Notes: a model not told the origin generated them from the sequence alone. A DNA stretch of 64,000 bases from Fusobacterium mortiferum ATCC 9817 (GCF_000158195.2 NZ_GL987994.1:244343-308342); one strand, 5' to 3'; numbered from the stretch's first letter, positions 18,383-28,681 are shown. Numbers and translations are program-made.

Positions 18383-19609
18383 ATGTATAAAATATACACT
18401 TTAGAAGAATTAGAAGAGAATTTTGGTAAAATGAAGGATATAGATGAGGACTTTATAGAGGATAAAGATGGAGAGTACTTTGTTATAAAAGTTCAAGATA
18501 GCTTGGTAGGATATATCTTAGTAGATGAGGATGAGAGATGCTATCTTATTAGAAGGATTTTTGTAAGAGCTGGAATGAGATATAAGTCTTATGGAATGAA
18601 GCTTATAAAATTTTTGGTAAATCATGGGATAGAACAGAAAAAAGAGAAGATAATATGTATAGATTTTTCTAAGCAGGATTTTTTTAAGAAAAATGGATTT
18701 AAAGAAAATGATGGAGTTTTGGAGATAGATAATATTCAAAGGGAAACTTTGAGAATGAAAGAGGGAAAAAAAGTTGTAATCTCTTCAATACTTCAAAATA
18801 TCTTTCTTGCAGTTATAAAAATTCTAGGGGGAATATATGGAAATTCTAGAGCTTTAGTATCAGATGGAATAAACTCTCTATCAGATGTGGGAAGCTCTTT
18901 TGGAATTTTATTAGGAATATATTTTAGTAACAAGCCAGCAGATGAGGAACATCCATATGGACATGAAAAAATTGAGAGTATAATAGGAAACATGTTAGGG
19001 GTATTTTTACTTCTTACAGCTTTTGAATTGGGAAAGGGAAGTGTGGAACTACTTATCAGTGGAGAGTACACTAACACTCCAGCTTATACTACAATTATCT
19101 GGGCTGGAATCTCTATGGTAGTGAAATTTTTTATGTATAGATATAAGCTAAAAGTGGGAATGGCAACAGATAACAGTGCACTGATAGCTGATGCTAAGGA
19201 TAGTAAAAGTGATGTCTACTCATCTGGAGGAGTAATATTTGGAATACTTCTATCTATATGGGTATCTCCAATATTTGACATCATACTAAGTTTGATAGTG
19301 GCTCTTTTAATATTTAAAGAGGGTATCTCTATAATATTTGAAACTTCTGACTTGATACTAGATAAACAAGATGAGGAGTTTATAGGAGAGATAGAGAGAT
19401 ATCTAAATGAAAACGAAAATATAAAAAATGTACATGATATCTTTATGAGAAAATCTGGAGATAAGGTATTTCTATCTATGCATATAAGAGTACCTAAGGA
19501 GATGACTGTCTATGAGGCTCACAATATGATAGATAGTATCAGAGAGGGAATAGTTTTAGATTTTGAAAATGTAAAAGATGTAATGATACATGTGGATTAT
19601 TTACACTAA
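18383..19609 (+). CDS. GNAT acetyltransferase fused to a cation diffusion facilitator
   Basis: 408-residue fusion. Residues 1-115 look like a GNAT N-acetyltransferase (VGYILVDEDERCYLIRRIFV, then RYKSYGMKLIKFLV as a degenerate acetyl-CoA loop). Residues about 128-408 form a complete CDF transporter with six helices and the cytoplasmic domain. The metal-site residues are N164xxxD168 in TM2 (NSLSD) and D273xxxD277 in TM5 (DSKSD). This Asn/Asp pattern is the one described for Mn-type CDF exporters, in contrast with the D-D/H-D site of zinc/iron FieF. Hence a manganese exporter is predicted. The role of the acetyltransferase half is unknown. Confidence 0.85.
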   Translation: MYKIYTLEELEENFGKMKDIDEDFIEDKDGEYFVIKVQDSLVGYILVDEDERCYLIRRIFVRAGMRYKSYGMKLIKFLVNHGIEQKKEKIICIDFSKQDFFKKNGFKENDGVLEIDNIQRETLRMKEGKKVVISSILQNIFLAVIKILGGIYGNSRALVSDGINSLSDVGSSFGILLGIYFSNKPADEEHPYGHEKIESIIGNMLGVFLLLTAFELGKGSVELLISGEYTNTPAYTTIIWAGISMVVKFFMYRYKLKVGMATDNSALIADAKDSKSDVYSSGGVIFGILLSIWVSPIFDIILSLIVALLIFKEGISIIFETSDLILDKQDEEFIGEIERYLNENENIKNVHDIFMRKSGDKVFLSMHIRVPKEMTVYEAHNMIDSIREGIVLDFENVKDVMIHVDYLH

Positions 19610-19656
19610 AATTGTAAAGATAATTACTTTAAAATTTTTTCAAAACTTATTAAAAA

Positions 19657-19686
19657 TAGACATAATAACAGTTGTTATGGTATAAT
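19657..19686 (+). promoter_or_regulatory. Promoter of pcrA with a dyad between the boxes
   Basis: TAGACA (19657-19662) and an extended -10 TGGTATAAT (TATAAT at 19681-19686) are 18 bp apart. ATAACA-GT-TGTTAT at 19665-19678 lies exactly between the boxes and could be an operator, possibly for a DNA-damage regulator. Confidence 0.55.
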
Positions 19687-19713
19687 TATTAATTAGAAGG
19701 AGTTGAAAAATTA

Positions 19714-21894
19714 ATGAGTATATTAGATAAATTAAATGATAAGCAGAGGGAGGCTGCTGCTAAGATAGAGGGAGCTCTTCTTATATTAGCAGGGGCAGGT
19801 TCTGGAAAGACTAGAACTATTACCTATAGGATAGCTCATATGATAGATGAGATAGGGATATCTCCTTATAAAATCCTAGCTGTAACATTTACTAATAAGG
19901 CAGCTAAGGAGATGAAGGAGAGAGTGGAATCTCTAGTGGGAGAGGACGCTAAAAGAGTTATGATATCTACATTCCACTCATTTGGACTTAGACTGCTAAG
20001 AGTGTATGGAGATAGATTAGGATACAATGCTAACTTTACTATCTATGATACAGATGACCAAAAGAGAGTAGCTAAAAATATAATGAAAGATTTGGTAGTA
20101 AAGGATAAAAGTTTAAAAGAGGGATTGGTAGCCTCTATTATCTCAAAATTAAAAGAGGACGGAATATCTCCTGATGAGTATGAGACAACTGAAAAGTATA
20201 ATGACAATGGAAAGATAGTAGCAGAGGTATATAGAAGATATAACTCTGTACTTAAAAATAATAATGCAATGGACTTTTCAGATATCCTAGTAAATACAGA
20301 TAGGTTATTAGATATTCCAGATGTACTAGATAAGGTACAGGAGAAATTTAGATATATAATGGTAGATGAGTACCAAGATACAAATAATATTCAGTATAAG
20401 ATAGTGAATAAGATAGCTAAAAAATATGGGAATATCTGTGTAGTAGGAGATGAAAACCAAAGTATCTATGGATTTAGAGGGGCAAATATCCAAAATATCC
20501 TAGATTTTGAAAAGGATTATCCAAATGCAACAGTGGTAAAGCTAGAAGAGAACTATCGCTCTACCTCTGTAATACTAGATGCTGCTAACTCTGTAATCAG
20601 AAACAACTCAAGTGCTAGAGATAAAAAGCTATGGACTAAGAAGACAGTGGGAGAAAAAATCACTGTGGAAGGTTGTTATGATGGAAGAGAGGAAGCTGGA
20701 TTTGTAGTTGGAGAGATAATCAAAGGAAAGGCTAAGGGAGCTAAGTACAAAGATTTTACAATCCTATATAGAACCAATGCTCAATCGAGAATGTTTGAGG
20801 AAAAACTACTTCGTGAAAATATCCCTTATAAGATTTTTGGTGGAATGCAATTCTATCAAAGAGCAGAGATAAAAGATATTGTAGCTTATCTAGCTGTAAT
20901 CAATAATACTACTGATAATCTAAACCTAGCAAGAATCTTAAATGTACCAAAAAGAAAGATAGGAGATAAGACAGTAGAGAAGATAGAGGATTTTGCTAAA
21001 GAACAAAATCTTTCACTATTCAGTGCACTGGGAAGAGCTAATGAGATAGCTGGACTAAGTGCTAATCTTAAGATAACTCTTTTAGATTTTTACAATATGA
21101 TGAGGGAGTTTATTGAGCTAAGTGAAGGGATAAATGTTTCTGAGCTATTTGATACAATAGTTAGAGAGATAAAATACAGTGATTATCTAATAGCTAACTA
21201 TGAGGACTATGAAGCTAGAAAAGAGAATATAGAGGAGTTGAAAAACTCAATAGTGGAGTTGGAAAAGGTAGTAGAAAATCTTACTTTGAGAGAGTATCTT
21301 GAGAATATCTCACTAGTCAGTGCAACAGATAACCTTGAAGATGAAAAAGATTATGTAAAACTTATGACTATACATAACTCTAAGGGATTGGAGTTTCCTA
21401 CTGTATTTGTAGTTGGAGTAGAGGAAGGACTGTTCCCTGGAAGTAGAGCAGACTTTGATAGCAATGAGCTAGAGGAAGAGAGAAGACTTTGTTATGTAGC
21501 TATCACTAGAGCAGAGGATAAACTCTATATGACATATGCTAAGAGTAGAATGATGTATGGAAATGAAGATTGGGGCAGAGAGCCATCAAGATTTTTAGAT
21601 GAGATACCTAAGGAGCTAATAGAGAGAGCAACTCCAGCAGTTACTGAGTATGTACCTAAAACTGAGAAGGGAAGCTTTATTACAGAGAGAGCTTTCAAAA
21701 AGATGATAACTATTGAAGATTTAAACAAAACAGCTAAAAACTTCCCATACTCTGTGGGAGAGAAGGTTATGCATAAAAAATTTGGTCTAGGAGTAGTTAA
21801 AGCTGTAAATGATAAAAAAGTTGAGATAAACTTTGTAGATGGAAAAAGAGAGATTGCTATGGCAGTAGCTGAAAAATTCTTAACTAAGTGTTAA
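19714..21894 (+). CDS. pcrA: UvrD/PcrA-family 3'-5' DNA helicase
   Basis: 726-residue SF1A helicase used in nucleotide excision repair, replication restart and removal of transcription blocks. Motif Q/I is LNDKQREAA with P-loop AGAGSGKTRT, motif II VDEYQDTN, motif III GDENQSIYGFRGA, motif IV YRTNAQSR, motif V HNSKGLEFPTVFVVGVEEG and motif VI RRLCYVAITRAE. The C-terminus carries a Tudor-like RNA-polymerase-binding domain (VMHKKFGLGVVKAV). The length is typical of PcrA. A good RBS (AGAAGGAG) precedes the ATG. It is monocistronic and followed by repeat R1-C. Confidence 0.95.
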   Translation: MSILDKLNDKQREAAAKIEGALLILAGAGSGKTRTITYRIAHMIDEIGISPYKILAVTFTNKAAKEMKERVESLVGEDAKRVMISTFHSFGLRLLRVYGDRLGYNANFTIYDTDDQKRVAKNIMKDLVVKDKSLKEGLVASIISKLKEDGISPDEYETTEKYNDNGKIVAEVYRRYNSVLKNNNAMDFSDILVNTDRLLDIPDVLDKVQEKFRYIMVDEYQDTNNIQYKIVNKIAKKYGNICVVGDENQSIYGFRGANIQNILDFEKDYPNATVVKLEENYRSTSVILDAANSVIRNNSSARDKKLWTKKTVGEKITVEGCYDGREEAGFVVGEIIKGKAKGAKYKDFTILYRTNAQSRMFEEKLLRENIPYKIFGGMQFYQRAEIKDIVAYLAVINNTTDNLNLARILNVPKRKIGDKTVEKIEDFAKEQNLSLFSALGRANEIAGLSANLKITLLDFYNMMREFIELSEGINVSELFDTIVREIKYSDYLIANYEDYEARKENIEELKNSIVELEKVVENLTLREYLENISLVSATDNLEDEKDYVKLMTIHNSKGLEFPTVFVVGVEEGLFPGSRADFDSNELEEERRLCYVAITRAEDKLYMTYAKSRMMYGNEDWGREPSRFLDEIPKELIERATPAVTEYVPKTEKGSFITERAFKKMITIEDLNKTAKNFPYSVGEKVMHKKFGLGVVKAVNDKKVEINFVDGKREIAMAVAEKFLTKC

Positions 21895-21903
21895 GGTAAA
21901 TTG

Positions 21904-22132
21904 GAGAAAACTAAAAGAATTGTGTTATTTAAGAGAGTTAAAATCGTAGAATAACGAAGATTGAAAAGAATAATTAGAGTAGCTTAGCGAGAACGAACGC
22001 TAAAAAACGCAACTGTTTGAACGAAGTGAGTTTTGCGTTTTTAGTGAGTACAGCTCTAGCTAATCTTTATTCTTTGAACGAGAGTTATTCACGATTTTAA
22101 ATCAAAACAGTTTAACAATTCTTAGTTTTCTC
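21904..22132. repeat. R1 element, copy C: 229-bp nested palindrome
   Basis: This is the longest R1 copy, from GAGAAAACT to AGTTTTCTC, in the same orientation as copy A. The inner stem is AACGCAA/TTGCGTT and the side hairpin TTAGCG/CGCTAA. An extra arm pair is present (TAGAATAACGAAGATT against AATCTTTATTCTTTGAACG). It fills nearly all of the pcrA-lpxC gap; no ORF is present. Confidence 0.8.
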
Positions 22133-22159
22133 AGAGATTAGGTAAGTGAGGAGGGAGCA

Positions 22160-22984
22160 ATGAAAAGAAAAACAATAGCTAAAGAGATAGAATATATTGG
22201 TATTGGACTCCACAAAGGAGAGAATATAAAGATGAGATTACTTCCAAGTGAAAATGGAATAATCTTTAAAAGAGTGGATTTAGAAGAGGGAAAAAATGAG
22301 ATAACTTTAGATATAGCTAATACCTTTGATTTAACTCGTGGAACAAATCTACAAAATGAATATGGAGCAAAAGTACATACAATAGAGCATTTTCTATCAG
22401 CTCTTTATGCATTAGATATTACAGACTTAGTGGTGGAATTAGATGGAAATGAGCTACCTATCTGTGATGGAAGTGCAAGAGTATTTATAGAGATATTTGA
22501 AGAGGCAGGACTAAAGGAGTTAGACTCAGAAGTAGAACCATTAGTAGTAAAAGAGCCTATCTATTTGACAGTTGGGGATAAAAATGTAATAGCTCTACCA
22601 TATGATGGGTATAAGCTAACTTATGCTATTAGATTTGAGCACACATTTTTAAAATCTCAATTGGCAGAGTTTGAAGTAAACTTAGAAAACTATAAAAAAG
22701 AGATAGCTCCAGCTAGAACTTTTGGTTTTGATTATGAGATAGAGTATCTAAAGAAAAATAATCTAGCACTAGGTGGAACATTGGATAATGCCATTGTTAT
22801 AAAAAAAGATGGGGTATTAAATCCAAGTGGACTTAGATTTGAAGATGAGTTTGTAAGACATAAGATGTTGGATATTATTGGAGATTTAAAAATATTGAAT
22901 AGACCAATAAGAGCACATATCATAGCTATAAAAGCTGGACACGCTTTAGATATAGAGTTTGCAAAATTACTAAAAAACATGTAA
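22160..22984 (+). CDS. lpxC: UDP-3-O-acyl-N-acetylglucosamine deacetylase
   Basis: 274-residue zinc deacetylase that performs the committed step of lipid A synthesis. The Zn ligands are visible: His in HTIEHFLSALYAL, and His plus Asp in HKMLDIIGDL near residue 234. The catalytic-base motif is KAGHALD (usually GG/AGH) near the C-terminus. The GDVxL-type loop DGSARVF and the family opening IGIGLHKGE are intact. The length is normal, without fusion to FabZ. It is the first gene of a continuous lipid A operon; RBS GGAGGGAG sits before the ATG. Confidence 0.95.
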   Translation: MKRKTIAKEIEYIGIGLHKGENIKMRLLPSENGIIFKRVDLEEGKNEITLDIANTFDLTRGTNLQNEYGAKVHTIEHFLSALYALDITDLVVELDGNELPICDGSARVFIEIFEEAGLKELDSEVEPLVVKEPIYLTVGDKNVIALPYDGYKLTYAIRFEHTFLKSQLAEFEVNLENYKKEIAPARTFGFDYEIEYLKKNNLALGGTLDNAIVIKKDGVLNPSGLRFEDEFVRHKMLDIIGDLKILNRPIRAHIIAIKAGHALDIEFAKLLKNM

Positions 22985-23017
22985 AATATAAATAAGACAA
23001 TTTGAGGAGGAAAAAAT

Positions 23018-23443
23018 ATGTTAAATACTTTAGAAATAATGGAAAGAATCCCACACAGATATCCATTCCTATTAGTGGATAGAATCATTGATGTAAACAA
23101 AGAGGAGCAAAAAATAAGAGGACTTAAAAATGTAACTATCAATGAGGAGTTCTTCAATGGACACTTTCCAGGACATCCTATTATGCCAGGAGTACTAATA
23201 GTAGAGGGAATGGCTCAATGTTTAGGAGTACTTGTAATGGAAGGAGTAGAGGGAAAAGTTCCTTACTTCGTAGGTGTAGAGAGTGCAAAATTCAAAAATC
23301 CAATCAGACCTGGAGACCAAATTATATATGAAGTAGAAGTAGAAAAAATCAAAAGAAACTTCGTAAAAGCTCACGGAAAAGCTTTAGTAGATGGAAATGT
23401 TGCTTGTGAAGCAAGCTTTACTTTCTGTATAGCAGATAAATAA
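23018..23443 (+). CDS. fabZ: (3R)-hydroxyacyl-ACP dehydratase
   Basis: 141-residue hot-dog-fold dehydratase of type II fatty acid synthesis. It opens with MERIPHRYPFLLVDRI and has the catalytic His in FNGHFPGHPIMPGVL followed by the catalytic Glu in VEGMAQ. It lies 33 bp after lpxC and 16 bp before lpxA, the usual place for fabZ in Gram-negative lipid A operons, since it competes with LpxA for hydroxyacyl-ACP. RBS GAGGAGG is strong. Confidence 0.95.
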   Translation: MLNTLEIMERIPHRYPFLLVDRIIDVNKEEQKIRGLKNVTINEEFFNGHFPGHPIMPGVLIVEGMAQCLGVLVMEGVEGKVPYFVGVESAKFKNPIRPGDQIIYEVEVEKIKRNFVKAHGKALVDGNVACEASFTFCIADK

Positions 23444-23459
23444 TAGACGGGAGGCAATT

Positions 23460-24233
23460 ATGATAGATATTCATAATACTGCTATAATTGAAGAGGGTGC
23501 TATAATAGAAGATGGAGTAAAGATAGGACCATATTGTATAATCGGTAAAGATGTAAAAATTGGTAAAAATACTACAATCCAATCTCATGTTGTAATAGAA
23601 GGGATAACAGAGATAGGAGAAAATAATACTATCTACTCTTTTGTTTCTATAGGAAAAGCATCTCAAGACTTAAAATATAAAGGGGAACCTACTAAAACTA
23701 TAATTGGAAACAATAATACTATCAGAGAGTTTGTAACTATTCATAGAGGAACAGATGACAGATGGGAAACTAGAATAGGAAATGGAAATCTTATTATGGC
23801 ATATGTCCATGTGGCACATGATGTTATTATAGGAGATGGTTGTATATTCTCTAACAATGCTACACTAGCAGGGCATGTGGTAGTAGATAGCTATGCAATA
23901 GTAGGAGGACTTACACCAATACACCAATTTTGTAGAATAGGTTCTTACTCTATGACAGGGGGAGCTAGTGCTGTAAACCAAGATATATGTCCATTTATAT
24001 TAGCCGAGGGTAACAAAGCTATACCTAGAGGGCTAAATAGTGTAGGACTTAGAAGAAGAGGATTTACAGATGAGGAGATAAGCAGACTTAAAAAAGCTTA
24101 TAAGATAGTGTTCAGAAGTGGACTTCCTCTAAAAGATGCTCTTGCTCAAATAGAGGCAGAGATAGAACAAGATAAAAATATAACATACTTTGTGGATTTT
24201 ATAAAAAATAGTAATAGAGGTATAGCTAGATAA
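23460..24233 (+). CDS. lpxA: UDP-N-acetylglucosamine acyltransferase
   Basis: 257-residue left-handed beta-helix acyltransferase, first enzyme of lipid A synthesis. The hexapeptide repeats run from the N-terminus (IEEGAIIEDGVKIGPYCIIG) to about residue 190, with the catalytic His in the HVAHDV segment and the conserved GLNSVGLRRRGF stretch before the helical C-terminus. The length is typical. The stop overlaps the next start by one base (taATG), so LpxI should be translationally coupled. Confidence 0.95.
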   Translation: MIDIHNTAIIEEGAIIEDGVKIGPYCIIGKDVKIGKNTTIQSHVVIEGITEIGENNTIYSFVSIGKASQDLKYKGEPTKTIIGNNNTIREFVTIHRGTDDRWETRIGNGNLIMAYVHVAHDVIIGDGCIFSNNATLAGHVVVDSYAIVGGLTPIHQFCRIGSYSMTGGASAVNQDICPFILAEGNKAIPRGLNSVGLRRRGFTDEEISRLKKAYKIVFRSGLPLKDALAQIEAEIEQDKNITYFVDFIKNSNRGIAR

Positions 24234-25036
24234 TGAAAAAAGTAGGAATAATAGTAGGTAATGGGAAATTACCCCTCTATTTTCTTGAAGAGGCTGAAAA
24301 ACAGAATATTGATGTTTTTCCCCTAGGGCTATTTGATACCATAGATGATAGGATAAAGGCTCATAAAAATTTTGTGTCTTTTAATATTGGAGAGGTGGGA
24401 AGTATTGTAAAGTACTTCCTGCTAAATGGTATTGATGAGATAGTTATGTTGGGAAAAGTTGAAAAAGATATAATATTTAAAGATATGAAATTAGATAGAT
24501 TTGGAGAGGAACTTCTGAAGAGATTGCCAGATAGAAAAGATGAAACTCTCCTTTTTGCAGTTATAGGATTTTTTAGATTAAATGGAATAAAGGTGTTACC
24601 TCAAAATCATCTTTTGAAAGACTTTATGTTTAGAGATGAGTGTTATACTAAGATAGTACCTAGTGATGAGGATAGAAAAACTATAAAGATAGGAATAGAG
24701 GCAGCTAAGGCTCTAAGTGAGGTAGATGCTGGACAGACTGTGGTGTGTAAAGATTCATCAGTAGTGGCACTAGAGGGGATAGAGGGAACAGATAAAACAA
24801 TAAAAAGAGCTGGAGAGCTAGCTGGTAGTGGGTGTATTGTTGTGAAGATGTCAAGACCTCAACAGGATATGAGGGTAGATATACCAGCTGTAGGAATAGA
24901 GACAATAAAAAGGGCTGTAGAGATAGGAGCTAGAGGAATTGTTGGAGAAGCAGGGAGAATGCTTTTTTTAAATAGAGATGAGGCTATAAGATTAGCAGAG
25001 GAAAACTCTCTATTTATCCTCGGAATAAAAGTTTGA
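24233..25036 (+). CDS. lpxI: UDP-2,3-diacylglucosamine pyrophosphatase LpxI
   Basis: 267-residue enzyme of the LpxI (DUF1009) family that hydrolyses UDP-2,3-diacylglucosamine to 2,3-diacylglucosamine 1-phosphate, replacing the non-homologous LpxH. Conserved pieces include the N-terminal GIIVGNGKLPLYF, the VEKDIIFKDM region, DAGQTVVCKDSSVVALEGIEG split across residues 165-185, and the C-terminal GRMLFLNRDEAI. The position between lpxA and lpxB fits. LpxI is best known from Alphaproteobacteria, and its use here is in line with other fusobacteria. Confidence 0.92.
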   Translation: MKKVGIIVGNGKLPLYFLEEAEKQNIDVFPLGLFDTIDDRIKAHKNFVSFNIGEVGSIVKYFLLNGIDEIVMLGKVEKDIIFKDMKLDRFGEELLKRLPDRKDETLLFAVIGFFRLNGIKVLPQNHLLKDFMFRDECYTKIVPSDEDRKTIKIGIEAAKALSEVDAGQTVVCKDSSVVALEGIEGTDKTIKRAGELAGSGCIVVKMSRPQQDMRVDIPAVGIETIKRAVEIGARGIVGEAGRMLFLNRDEAIRLAEENSLFILGIKV

Positions 25037-25048
25037 TAGGAGATAGTT

Positions 25049-26122
25049 ATGAAATTTTTTGTATCAACTGGGGAAGTTTCTGGGGACTTACATCTTTCAT
25101 ATTTAGTGGAAGCTATCAAGAAAAAATATAGAGATGTAGAGTTTTATGGAGTTGCAGGTAGACATAGTAGAAATGTTGGAGTAGAGGTTATCCAAGATAT
25201 AGATGAGCTTGCAATAATGGGATTTACTGAGGTGTTGAAAAAATATAGCTTTTTGAAGAGAAAAGCTAATGAGTATATAGATTTTATAAAAAAAGAGAAT
25301 ATAAAAAAGGTTATCCTAGTAGATTACGGAGGATTTAACCTAAAATTTTTGGAGCTATTAAAGCAGGAGATAGAGGATATAGAGGTGTACTACTATATTC
25401 CACCAAAGCTTTGGATATGGGGAGAGAAGAGAATAAAAAAACTTATAAAAGCTGACCATATTATGGTAATCTTTCCTTGGGAGGTAGATTTCTATAAAAA
25501 GCACGGGGTAGATGCTATATATTATGGAAATCCTTTTGTAGATAAATACATAGTGGAAAAAAGAAGTGAGGAGTATATCCTTCTTTTACCAGGAAGTAGA
25601 AAGCAGGAGATAAAGACTCTTTTACCTACTATGTTGGAGATAGTAAAAAGAGATGAAAATAGAAAATTTTTACTAAAGCTTTCAAGTAGAGAGCATCTAA
25701 AATGGATAGATGAGGATTTGACAAAATATCCTAATCTTACTCTTGAGTTTGAGAAAAAACTTCCAGAGTGTGTAAAAAAATCTAAGGTAGCTATAGCTGC
25801 TTCTGGAACTGTAACTTTAGAACTTGCTCTTATGGGATTACCTACAATAGTGGTGTATAAGACAGGATTTATCAATGCATTTATAGCTAGACATATTTTA
25901 AAAATTGGTTTTGTTTCTCTACCAAATCTCACTTTGGATAGAGAGGTATTTCCAGAACTTCTACAAGAGAGATGCAGTGTGGAAGAGATAGAAAAATATC
26001 TAAAAAAGATAGAAGATAATAGAGAGAAAATCCAAAAGGATATAGAAGAGGTAAGGGAAAGACTTTCAGGAAAAAATGTAGTGGAAAGTTATGGAGACTT
26101 TCTAGTGAAAGGAGAGAAATGA
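25049..26122 (+). CDS. lpxB: Lipid-A-disaccharide synthase
   Basis: 357-residue GT19 glycosyltransferase that condenses 2,3-diacylglucosamine 1-phosphate with its UDP-activated form. The family opening FVSTGEVSGDLH, the central YYIPPKLWIWGEKR, FPWEVDFYKKHG, LLPGSRKQEI and the late AASGTVTLELALMGLPTIVVYK are all in place. The last four bases overlap the start of msbA (ATGA), consistent with coupled translation. Confidence 0.95.
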   Translation: MKFFVSTGEVSGDLHLSYLVEAIKKKYRDVEFYGVAGRHSRNVGVEVIQDIDELAIMGFTEVLKKYSFLKRKANEYIDFIKKENIKKVILVDYGGFNLKFLELLKQEIEDIEVYYYIPPKLWIWGEKRIKKLIKADHIMVIFPWEVDFYKKHGVDAIYYGNPFVDKYIVEKRSEEYILLLPGSRKQEIKTLLPTMLEIVKRDENRKFLLKLSSREHLKWIDEDLTKYPNLTLEFEKKLPECVKKSKVAIAASGTVTLELALMGLPTIVVYKTGFINAFIARHILKIGFVSLPNLTLDREVFPELLQERCSVEEIEKYLKKIEDNREKIQKDIEEVRERLSGKNVVESYGDFLVKGEK

Positions 26123-27894
26123 AACTAAATTTATTTCAAAATAAATCATTAAACACATTCTTAAGATACAGTTTTAAATATAAGTGGGCTATGGTAGCTG
26201 TAATACTTATGTCTGTACTCACTTCATCAATGGGAGCTGTGCCAGCGTGGCTTAGTAAATATTTGATAGATGATGTACTAGTAAAAAAAGACCCTAAGAT
26301 GATGGTACTTGTAATATCAGCAATTTTTATATCTACAGTTATAAAGGTAGTATCTGCTTACTATGCTAGTATCTCATCTAACTATGTAACTGAAACTATT
26401 AAAAGGGATATAAAAATAGATGTTTTTAATCATTTGCAAAAACTTCCTATCTCTTACTTTAGAAAAAATAAGTTAGGAGATATAATGGCAAGACTTTCTG
26501 GAGATTCATCTACTTTAGGAAGAATTGGATTTATGCTTTTTGATATGTTAAAGGAGTTTATAACAGTTGTAGCCTTAGTATTTAGAATGTTTCAAGTGGA
26601 TTGGATATTGGCTTTGGTATCACTTACAGTTATGCCATTTATTATTTCTACTGTAAAAAAATATACTAAGAAGATTAGAAAATCTGGAAGAATTAGACAG
26701 GATACCTCAGGAGCTGTTGCAGCTTTTATTCAAGAGAGCTTATCTGGAATATTTGTAATCAAAGCTTTTAATAATAGTGATATGATTATTGATAGATTTA
26801 AAGAGATAAGTATGGACGAGTTCCAAAAATCATATAAGAGTACTAAGATAAAGGCAAAAGTATCTCCAATAAATGAGGTAATAACTACTCTTATGGTTGT
26901 ATTAGTAGCTGCCTATGGAGGATATCAGATAGTTGTTACTAAAACTATGTCCCCAGGGGATTTAATATCTTTCGTTACAGCTATGGGACTTATGAGCCAA
27001 CCTCTAAAGAGATTAATCTCTAAAAATAATGATGTACAAGAAGCTATTCCATCAGCTGACAGGGTAATAGAGATATTGGATATACCTATTGAAACAGATT
27101 ACTATGGAGAAGAGGCAGAGTTAAAAGGAAAGATAGAGGAGATAAAATTTGAAAATGTATCTTTTGCTTATGATGATGCTAAGAGTAATGCTCTAAAAAA
27201 TATAGATCTGGAGATAAAAGCTGGAGATGTTGTAGCCTTTGTAGGTAAGAGTGGAAGTGGAAAGACTACAATAGTAAATCTTATCCCTAGATTTTTTGAA
27301 ACTACTGAAGGAAGACTTCTTATCAATGGACATGATATAAAAAATATCTCTTTGAAAAAATATAGAGATTTAATAGGTATAGTTCCTCAAGAGAGTTTTC
27401 TATTCTCTGGAACAATATCTGAAAATATCTCCTTTGGTAAGGAAAATGTATCTCAAGAGGAGATAGTAAAAGCAGCTAAGATGGCAAATGCTTATGAATT
27501 TATAAAAGAGTTGCCTGAAGGGCTTGAGACTGAAGTAGGAGAGAGGGGAGTAATGCTATCTGGAGGACAAAAACAGAGAATAGCAATAGCTAGAGCCCTA
27601 ATTCAAAATCCAGAGATACTTATACTAGATGAGGCAACATCTGCCCTAGATACTGAGTCTGAAAGACTTGTACAAGATGCCCTAGATAGACTTATGGTAA
27701 ATAGAACAACATTTGTAATAGCTCATAGACTTTCTACTATTATCAATGCTGATAAGATAGTGGTAATGGAAAATGGTAGAATAAAAGAGGTTGGAAGACA
27801 CCAAGATTTATTAGATAAAAATGGACTTTATAAACATTTTTATGATATACAGTTTGGAAAAGAAGTAAAACAAAGAGATGAGATGAAGATATAG
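26119..27894 (+). CDS. msbA: MsbA-type lipid A/LPS flippase (ABC half-transporter)
   Basis: 591-residue ABC exporter, with membrane domain (about 1-320) fused to the ATPase domain. The ATPase has Walker [11 protein letters not shown]-loop [10 protein letters not shown], signature [15 protein letters not shown], Walker [12 protein letters not shown] and H-loop AHRLST. The position immediately after lpxB, with a 4-bp overlap, supports transport of lipid A core across the inner membrane rather than a drug. The two monomers act as a homodimer in known relatives. Confidence 0.9.
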   Translation: MKLNLFQNKSLNTFLRYSFKYKWAMVAVILMSVLTSSMGAVPAWLSKYLIDDVLVKKDPKMMVLVISAIFISTVIKVVSAYYASISSNYVTETIKRDIKIDVFNHLQKLPISYFRKNKLGDIMARLSGDSSTLGRIGFMLFDMLKEFITVVALVFRMFQVDWILALVSLTVMPFIISTVKKYTKKIRKSGRIRQDTSGAVAAFIQESLSGIFVIKAFNNSDMIIDRFKEISMDEFQKSYKSTKIKAKVSPINEVITTLMVVLVAAYGGYQIVVTKTMSPGDLISFVTAMGLMSQPLKRLISKNNDVQEAIPSADRVIEILDIPIETDYYGEEAELKGKIEEIKFENVSFAYDDAKSNALKNIDLEIKAGDVVAFVGKSGSGKTTIVNLIPRFFETTEGRLLINGHDIKNISLKKYRDLIGIVPQESFLFSGTISENISFGKENVSQEEIVKAAKMANAYEFIKELPEGLETEVGERGVMLSGGQKQRIAIARALIQNPEILILDEATSALDTESERLVQDALDRLMVNRTTFVIAHRLSTIINADKIVVMENGRIKEVGRHQDLLDKNGLYKHFYDIQFGKEVKQRDEMKI

Positions 27895-27902
27895 GAGATA
27901 GA

Positions 27903-28670
27903 ATGAATATGATAAAAGAGATGATAATTGAAGCTGATATGAGAACAAAAAAACTTAGAGAAGATGGAAGAGATGTAGATGAGCTAAGAGTATTAAAGGC
28001 TACTAAGGATTTTAACCTATATGCTGAAGGGTCTGTACTTATGGAGTGTGGAAATACAAAGGTAATATGTACAGCTACTGTAAGTGATAAGGTACCACCA
28101 TTTTTAAAAAATCAAGGGAAAGGTTGGCTTACAGCTGAGTACTCTATGATACCTAGAGCTACTGGAGAGAGAAACCAAAGAGAATCAGCTAAGGGAAAAT
28201 TAACAGGTAGAACTATGGAGATACAAAGACTTATAGGTAGAGCTCTTAGAACTGCTGTGGATTTAGAAAAGTTAGGAGAGAGAACTATAACTATCGACTG
28301 TGATGTAATACAAGCTGATGGGGGAACAAGAACTACTTCTATAACTGGTGGATATATAGCTCTAGCCCTTGCTATGAAAAAACTTGTAGCTGAGGGAGTG
28401 TTAGCAGAAAATCCAATCATCTCTAATGTGGCAGCTATCAGTGTGGGTATTGTAAATGGAACACCTGTACTAGACCTTAAATATACTGAAGATTCAGCAG
28501 CAGAGGTAGATATGAATGTTGTTATGAATGGAGAGGGAAAATTTGTAGAGGTACAAGGTACTGGAGAAGAGGCTACTTATACAAGAAAAGAGCTAAATGA
28601 GATGTTAGATTTAGCTGAAAAGGGATTAAAGGAGATAATGGAGCTACAAAATAGAATAATTGGAGAATAG
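27903..28670 (+). CDS. rph: Ribonuclease PH
   Basis: 255-residue phosphorolytic exoribonuclease that trims tRNA 3' ends. Family marks are [11 protein letters not shown] near the N-terminus, [18 protein letters not shown], the phosphate/RNA site [39 protein letters not shown] and the later [18 protein letters not shown]. It is 8 bp after msbA with RBS AGGAGA. The N-terminus is about ten residues longer than usual; ATG 27909 is a possible alternative start. It forms a pair with rdgB, as in many bacteria. Confidence 0.95.
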   Translation: MNMIKEMIIEADMRTKKLREDGRDVDELRVLKATKDFNLYAEGSVLMECGNTKVICTATVSDKVPPFLKNQGKGWLTAEYSMIPRATGERNQRESAKGKLTGRTMEIQRLIGRALRTAVDLEKLGERTITIDCDVIQADGGTRTTSITGGYIALALAMKKLVAEGVLAENPIISNVAAISVGIVNGTPVLDLKYTEDSAAEVDMNVVMNGEGKFVEVQGTGEEATYTRKELNEMLDLAEKGLKEIMELQNRIIGE

Positions 28671-28681
28671 GAGAGGAAAAT

